NCBI RefSeq assembly: GCF_047872805.1
Contig: NZ_JBLQUK010000011.1
Span: 1 to 64,000 of the forward strand
Direction: 5' to 3'
Origin: Erythrobacter sp047872805
Lineage (GTDB): Bacteria > Pseudomonadota > Alphaproteobacteria > Sphingomonadales > Sphingomonadaceae
DNA length: 64,000 nt
Below the pieces are notes generated by a model. It did no database searches. It had not been told where the DNA came from and worked only from the letters and a program-made list of their open reading frames with translations. A program made the position numbers and the translations under genes. Shown here one piece after another: positions 59,051 through 64,000 of this stretch. Every line of letters starts with the position of its first letter. The stretch's first letter is position 1.

Positions 59051-62026
59051 ATGGAGCGCACGCAGCGCATGGTTGAAAGCGCAACGAAACCGCACGCAGC
59101 AACGCAGCGATCGGGTGCCGGTGCGATGATCGCTTGCGGGCCAATCGACCGGCGCAGCCTGCTTGCCGCGCTGTTCGGCTCGATCGCCTACCTCGTCCTT
59201 AGCGCGGTAAGCCTGTTGCTGTCACAGGTCGAAGTCGTGCTGGCGAGCGTGTGGGTTCCCAATGCCGGCGTGGTCGCCATGCTGCTGATTGCACGACTGC
59301 GGTGCGAATGGCCGATCTATGCCGGGATCATGGCCGCCAGCATGGCTGCCCATTTTGTGTCGGGCAATGGCGCAGCGGCTGCGCTGATGCCTAGCGCTGC
59401 CAATCTTGCCGAAATTGCGCTGGTCACTTGGCTGATCCGGCGGTCTTGCGATGGCGCGCCGGACATGAACGACCTGTCGCATCTTGGGCGTTTCCTCGCG
59501 TTTGGCGGGCTGGCTGGGCCGCTGGTATCGGCGATAATTGCAGCGGCGGCGATTGGATTTGGGGGAGCAGGTGCCGGTGCGGCTTTGGTGGGGGCATCAT
59601 CGTGGTTCCTCGCGCATTCCATGGGCATGATCCTGTTCGTGCCCGCCGCACTCATGCTTGCCCACACCCGGCGCAGTGGGTCACGGCCATCCAGAGCCGA
59701 GCTTGCGGATCGCGGCATGATCATCCTCAGCGGGCTGCTGGCGATGGTGCTGGTCTTCAATCAGGATCGCTACCCGCTGGAATTCATCGTGCCGCCCATG
59801 ACTTTGATAGTCGCCATCCGCCTAGGCGGATTGGGAACCGCGCTCTATGTCCCCTGCGTTGCAATCACGGCCAGCGCGATGACCTATGCCGGTCTGGGTC
59901 CGTTTGCGCTGCATCCCGTCTCTGCTGTCGGCAAGATGTTTGTTATTCAGGCCTTTATTGCCGCCAATTTCCTGACCGGGCTGCCGATTGCCGCGATCCT
60001 CGCCGGGCGCGCGCGGCTTAGCAATGAACTTGCCGCTGGACGCAGCGAGCTTGCTCTGCTCGCCGACAACGTCACCGATGCCGTGTTCAGCGTCGATCAT
60101 CACGGAGCATGCAGCTATGCTTCCCCATCGGTGCAGGAAGTGCTGGGAATTGCGCCGAGCGATTTGATCGGACAGCAATTTTGCGGATTGGGACGCGACG
60201 GCGCGGATGAGCGGATTGCCGCAGTGTTTCACCGGCTGCTGAGCGGAGAGGCGGACAAGGAACGCATTTCTTACCGCCGGTTGCTCGATGCCCGCGACGG
60301 CACGCCGGTCTATATCGAGGCGGACTGCGCCGTCGTCCTTGCCCCGGAAACAGGAGAGCCCACTGGCATCGCTGTCTGCGCCCGCGACGTGACTGAGCGG
60401 GTCGAGCTGGAATTGCTGCTGACCCGCGCGCGCCGCAGTGCGGAAAACGCCGCACGGGTAAAGTCCGAATTTCTCGCCAATATGAGCCACGAAATCCGCA
60501 CTCCGATGAACGGCGTGCTCGGCTTTGCAGAGATGATGTTGCAAGATGATCTGGACGATGCGCATCGCCGCCACACCGAAATGATCGTGCAATCGGGGCG
60601 TGCGATGATGTTGCTGCTCAACGACATACTCGACCTTTCCAAGATTGAGGCCGGGCAGATCAGTGTCGATCACGCTCCGGTCGATCTGTATTCGACGATT
60701 CGCGAATGCGCCGCGCTCCACCGTCCGGCAGCGGCGAAGAAGGGACTGGATCTGGTGCTTGCGCCTGCTCCAGCATCTGAGGCACCGCTGGTGGTCAGCG
60801 ACGCGCTGCGGATAAGGCAGATCATCCTCAATCTGATCGGCAATGCGGTGAAATTCACGCAGCAGGGGCGTGTCGAGATTGCCTGTCACATCACTGCTGG
60901 CGAAGTCTGGGTTGAGGTCAGCGACACTGGCATCGGGGTTAGGTCGGACCGGATCGAGGCGATCTTTGCGCCCTTTACCCAAGGTGAGAATGACACCGCG
61001 CGCCGTTTTGGCGGGACCGGGCTGGGCCTGACCATCAGCCGCCAGCTGGCCGAATTGCTGGGCGGGCGGATCAAGGTCGATAGCGAGAAGGGGACCGGTT
61101 CGCGCTTTCGCTTGACGCTGCCTGCAAATCTGGCCGAACCTGCTCCGCCGTCCGCGAAGCAGGAAACGCCTGCGATACCCGCCGAGTCTTTCGAACCGCC
61201 ACAGCGCGCCCGAATTCTGCTGGTCGAGGATCACGAAGTGAACCGCCTGCTGGGGACCGAAATGCTCGAACGCTGCGGGCAATCGGTCGCCGCCGCGCAT
61301 GACGGCAACGAAGCCATCGCCATGGTGATCGACAGCATGATGCGCGGCCAATGCTATGATCTGGTGCTGATGGATATTCAGATGCCAGGCTGCGACGGCA
61401 TAACCGCGACCCGCACCCTCCGGGGCGAGGGGATTGGCGCGGATGTGCTGCCGATCGTCGCGCTGAGCGCAAATGCCTATCCCGAAGATATAGCCGCCGC
61501 CCGTAAGGCCGGGATGCAGGCGCATCTGGCCAAGCCGTTGGTGTTTGCCGATCTCGCCCGTGCTTTGCAGCGCTGGCTGCCGACCCGGATTGTGGAAGCC
61601 GGTCATGATCGGACTGGACCAGATAATGCCGCTGCTCCGATTGCCTTGCCCCATAGTGGCGGATTGGCACCGCAGGCCGCGCAACGCGGCGGCTGGCCCA
61701 TGCCGCAGCACCATTCGCCTGCGCTCATCCACCGTTGGAACAAGCGCCGTTTTGACGCGGTTGAGGCGGTGCGCTGCGCGCTTGAAACCGGCGCTCTCGG
61801 CAATTGTGCCGCAGCGCCGGAATCGAGCGAGGCGCTGGCGCGGTTGGTGCACAAGTTGGCGGGGACCGCAGCGATCTTTGGCGAGCCGGAGTTGGGCGAT
61901 CAGGCCGCCGCGCTCGAACGGGCGCTGCGCCGCAACCTGCCCGCCGATGTGCAGCTGAACCTGGCGATGCAATTGCTGAGTATGGCGGATGATCCGGTCG
62001 ATAGCCTTGGCGCAGCCGCAGGTTAA
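59051..62026 (+). CDS. MASE1-domain hybrid sensor histidine kinase with receiver and Hpt domains
   Basis: This protein of about 991 residues begins with a MASE1-type membrane sensor (about residues 35-320, eight or so hydrophobic segments). A PAS domain follows (ADNVTDAVFSVDHHG, near 345). Then come HisKA with His480 in FLANMSHEIRTPMNG, and HATPase_c with GNAVKFTQQG, DTGIGV and GGTGLGLTISRQL. A receiver domain has Asp775 (LVLMDIQMPG), and a C-terminal Hpt-like domain has His934 (RLVHKLAGTAAIF). All phosphorelay residues are present, so the relay can run within one protein. The start at 59051 is preferred over the upstream open frame that overlaps tonB. No response regulator with an output domain is adjacent. 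Confidence 0.9.
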   Translation: MERTQRMVESATKPHAATQRSGAGAMIACGPIDRRSLLAALFGSIAYLVLSAVSLLLSQVEVVLASVWVPNAGVVAMLLIARLRCEWPIYAGIMAASMAAHFVSGNGAAAALMPSAANLAEIALVTWLIRRSCDGAPDMNDLSHLGRFLAFGGLAGPLVSAIIAAAAIGFGGAGAGAALVGASSWFLAHSMGMILFVPAALMLAHTRRSGSRPSRAELADRGMIILSGLLAMVLVFNQDRYPLEFIVPPMTLIVAIRLGGLGTALYVPCVAITASAMTYAGLGPFALHPVSAVGKMFVIQAFIAANFLTGLPIAAILAGRARLSNELAAGRSELALLADNVTDAVFSVDHHGACSYASPSVQEVLGIAPSDLIGQQFCGLGRDGADERIAAVFHRLLSGEADKERISYRRLLDARDGTPVYIEADCAVVLAPETGEPTGIAVCARDVTERVELELLLTRARRSAENAARVKSEFLANMSHEIRTPMNGVLGFAEMMLQDDLDDAHRRHTEMIVQSGRAMMLLLNDILDLSKIEAGQISVDHAPVDLYSTIRECAALHRPAAAKKGLDLVLAPAPASEAPLVVSDALRIRQIILNLIGNAVKFTQQGRVEIACHITAGEVWVEVSDTGIGVRSDRIEAIFAPFTQGENDTARRFGGTGLGLTISRQLAELLGGRIKVDSEKGTGSRFRLTLPANLAEPAPPSAKQETPAIPAESFEPPQRARILLVEDHEVNRLLGTEMLERCGQSVAAAHDGNEAIAMVIDSMMRGQCYDLVLMDIQMPGCDGITATRTLRGEGIGADVLPIVALSANAYPEDIAAARKAGMQAHLAKPLVFADLARALQRWLPTRIVEAGHDRTGPDNAAAPIALPHSGGLAPQAAQRGGWPMPQHHSPALIHRWNKRRFDAVEAVRCALETGALGNCAAAPESSEALARLVHKLAGTAAIFGEPELGDQAAALERALRRNLPADVQLNLAMQLLSMADDPVDSLGAAAG

Positions 62027-62055
62027 GCGTCACGGCGGAGGTGACCCAACGCAAA

Positions 62056-62088
62056 CGGCGGAACCCGAAGGCCCCGCCGCTGCTGTTT
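62056..62088. terminator. Weak hairpin between kinase and Oar-like TBDR genes
   Basis: CGGCGG pairs with CCGCCG around a 12-base loop with an inner CC/GG pair, followed by CTGCTGTTTT. It is plausible as a terminator for the kinase gene but not strong. Confidence 0.4.
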
Positions 62089-62108
62089 TCTATCTGTTAG
62101 GCGACGAA

Positions 62109-64000
62109 TTAGAATTCGTAGCGCGCACCGATCTGAATCCGCCAGGCCGAACCGCCGGGCGAAATCTGATTCTGATCGTCCGGGTTGAAACCGGAGATGA
62201 TGTAACGGCCCTGTGCATCCACACCGCCATCAACCACGTCCACGAATTCTGGACGGCGACGCAGCACGTTCCAGTCTTCGTCAATCAGGTTGAGAAAGTT
62301 GTTGAAGTCGGCAAACAGCTCGATCCGGTCTTCGACCAGCCCGGTCAGGCTGCCGAGGAACGGCAGTTCCTGGCTGAAACGCAGGTCGAGGTCATAATGC
62401 CAATCCTGGTTACAGCTGTTGCGTTCAATCGACGCACCCGGAGTGAAATCGCAACCGCTCGCAGCGACATAGTTGATCAGCGACTGAACCGCTGCCGCAT
62501 CTGACGAAGGCGATACGTTAGGATCGCTCACCCCGCTCGGCACGTAAAGCAGCGCGTTGTCGCTTCCCGACGAGCTGTCATTGAACACTGCGCCACCGTC
62601 AAAGGTGAGGCTGTACGGCAGACCCGAACGCGCCCGGAAGAATATTCCGAGATTGGTGTCGAAGCCTTCGAAGAACTCCTCACGGAAGCTCATCGTGGCA
62701 GTGATGTTGTGACGCGTTTCATAGTTCGAGGTCGAAACCGCAGGGTTCTGACGGTCAAACGCAGCCGTAATATCGTAAGACGAGGTTGCGGTCGACGAGC
62801 CGTTGTTGCGGTTGTTCTGCGAATCGGTGAAAGCATAACCGAAGTTCAAGCGCACCGATCCCCCATCTGTGATCAGACCGCCGTCGAAAGTCTTCGACAG
62901 AATGATCGAGGCAACATGGCTTTCATAGCTCGGGCCATTGGTCAGCTGGATTTCGTCATCCCGCCCGATGCGGTTGAAACAGATAGCCGACACGTTTTCA
63001 TAGACCGGCGGGGTGCCGCCAGTGCCGGTCAACGTAGCGTTACAACCAGCAGCATCAGGATCGTTCACGTCAATCGCCGCGTAAATCGGACGCCCGTCCA
63101 CGGTGAAGCCATTGAGGCCGCGCGTGATGTTGGGTGTCTGCGCCAGATCAACGAAGTTGAGCGTGTCGTTGAATCGCGAGTAAATGTAGTCGAGGTTCAA
63201 GCGCCAATCCGAGAAGAACCCTGTTTCGGTGCCGAAATCGGTCGAGAAACCGATATTGGCGCGCACGACGCTCGGCAGATCGAATTCAGGATCGGTCGAC
63301 TGTGTGTCGGCCAGACCAGCAGCAGCCTGAGCCGAACCGGCTGCGGTGATGCACCCTGGGAAGCCGGTGAACTGGCCATTGACCACCACATCGGGTTGCC
63401 CATTTGCATCGCGCGGCAATTCGGTTGCTGAACAATTGTTCGCAGTACCCAGACCCGTCGAGAAGCCATTGTTCGAAAACGCATTGGAGAAATACACCAC
63501 CGGATCGCCGCCCGAGAAGATGCCGACGCCGCCGGTGATCCGGCTGTTCGAGAAGAACCCGTCGTTGTCGAGTTCGTAGGTTGCCGAGAAGCGCGGCAAG
63601 ATCAACGGATCGAGCGCACCGAACGACACCGAGTTTGAGAAGCCATAGCGATCAAGGAACTGTTGGTTCGGGCGCGGAGCATCGCCATCATACAGCTGCA
63701 CCCGGATACCAGCATTGATCGACAGCTGATCGGTTGCCTGCCATTCGTCCTGTGCATAGACCGAATAAATACGGCGGCTGAACAAGGCAGCGGCTTCGTT
63801 GATGTCTCCGCTTGGGGTAGCGTTGATGTCGCCCGCATAGGCGTCGCCCGCAACAATATCATCCGCATCCGGGAACGATGTCGTGCCGCCAGTCAGCAAA
63901 CCTTGTTCAAAATCGGCAAGGTTGGCAAAATAGAGCGAGCCGGTTGCATTGACAGCAAACAGGTTGAACACTTCGAGATCGTTGATTTCAGCGCCAAACT
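62109..64000 (-). CDS. Oar-like TonB-dependent receptor, C-terminal part (gene continues beyond the window)
   Basis: This frame is open without a stop from 62109 to the window edge, so the start lies outside and at least 630 residues are seen. It is the barrel of an Oar-like outer-membrane receptor. Typical are RRIYSVYAQDEWQATDQLSI, the FGALDPLILPRFSATYELDN strand and the end of the barrel (NQISPGGSAWRIQIGARYEF). The domain is rich in Asn, Asp and aromatic residues. An internal GTG at 63971 could be mistaken for a start, but upstream codons continue the same barrel. The substrate is unknown. Confidence 0.88.
   Translation of the reverse strand, partial: FGAEINDLEVFNLFAVNATGSLYFANLADFEQGLLTGGTTSFPDADDIVAGDAYAGDINATPSGDINEAAALFSRRIYSVYAQDEWQATDQLSINAGIRVQLYDGDAPRPNQQFLDRYGFSNSVSFGALDPLILPRFSATYELDNDGFFSNSRITGGVGIFSGGDPVVYFSNAFSNNGFSTGLGTANNCSATELPRDANGQPDVVVNGQFTGFPGCITAAGSAQAAAGLADTQSTDPEFDLPSVVRANIGFSTDFGTETGFFSDWRLNLDYIYSRFNDTLNFVDLAQTPNITRGLNGFTVDGRPIYAAIDVNDPDAAGCNATLTGTGGTPPVYENVSAICFNRIGRDDEIQLTNGPSYESHVASIILSKTFDGGLITDGGSVRLNFGYAFTDSQNNRNNGSSTATSSYDITAAFDRQNPAVSTSNYETRHNITATMSFREEFFEGFDTNLGIFFRARSGLPYSLTFDGGAVFNDSSSGSDNALLYVPSGVSDPNVSPSSDAAAVQSLINYVAASGCDFTPGASIERNSCNQDWHYDLDLRFSQELPFLGSLTGLVEDRIELFADFNNFLNLIDEDWNVLRRRPEFVDVVDGGVDAQGRYIISGFNPDDQNQISPGGSAWRIQIGARYEF

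Noticed and set aside
57282..59129. 615-codon plus-strand frame across manC and tonB
   Set aside because: It runs antisense through two recognised genes, and its sequence lacks any domain.
59822..61972. 716-codon minus-strand frame inside the hybrid kinase gene
   Set aside because: It is antisense to intact kinase motifs, with no family resemblance.
1..64000. CRISPR array, prophage, insertion sequence, rRNA operon
   Set aside because: I found no regularly spaced repeats, no transposase or integrase, no phage structural genes and no rRNA.

Overview
The window is GC-rich, densely packed DNA from an alphaproteobacterium. It is most likely a member of the Sphingomonadales (Erythrobacter/Altererythrobacter type); this is inferred, not proven. 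The signs are five TonB-dependent receptors (TBDRs) plus a TonB protein, an NDUFA12-family Complex I accessory protein beside a DUF2155 lipoprotein, alphaproteobacterial core genes (secE, nusG, rplK, rplA, aat, recX, tRNA-Trp) and dispersed palindromic repeats. There are no phage, plasmid, CRISPR or rRNA genes.

Positions 1-7300 hold a large PATR-repeat autotransporter and, upstream on the same strand, a predicted HTH-transmembrane-TPR protein. Positions 7466-19370 form the most interesting unit, a catabolic divergon. Leftward run an Asp/Glu-racemase-like protein that lacks both usual cysteines, two tandem SnoaL-like paralogues and a TBDR. Rightward run a GntR/FCD regulator and a tightly coupled five-gene operon: HMG-CoA-lyase family, HyuA, HyuB, class III CoA-transferase and an N-carbamoylsarcosine-amidohydrolase-like enzyme. 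A TTGTATACAA palindrome lies in the divergent promoter and again in front of the operon, so the whole unit looks like one GntR regulon. The logic reads as uptake of a cyclic amide or ureide, ATP-dependent ring opening, amide or carbamoyl hydrolysis, CoA activation and C-C cleavage. The substrate is unknown.

Positions 19379-40178 contain a secreted M14 carboxypeptidase and a divergent TBDR. Next come 4-hydroxyphenylpyruvate dioxygenase with a VOC partner behind an operator-like palindrome, then a beta-oxidation block (two thiolase-family proteins, enoyl-CoA hydratase, acyl-CoA dehydrogenase). Two more TBDRs, a Baeyer-Villiger-type monooxygenase and a CinA N-domain protein follow. Two structured palindromic repeats lie in intergenic gaps here.

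Positions 40262-46753 are the translation/transcription core (tRNA-Trp, secE, nusG, rplK, rplA). The usual order is kept but interrupted by a SPINDLY-type O-GlcNAc transferase homologue between nusG and rplK, and by a Na+/alanine symporter and a 49-codon gene between tRNA-Trp and secE.

Positions 46862-64000 carry housekeeping and envelope genes: aat, DUF2155, NDUFA12, DUF192, recX, a fatty acyl-AMP ligase with a hotdog protein, DUF389, TelA-XpaC and a polyhydroxyalkanoic-acid-system protein. They end with mannose-6-phosphate isomerase and mannose-1-phosphate guanylyltransferase, TonB, a MASE1 hybrid histidine kinase with Hpt domain, and the C-terminal part of an Oar-like TBDR that runs off the window. 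No gene-free stretch exceeds 300 bases.
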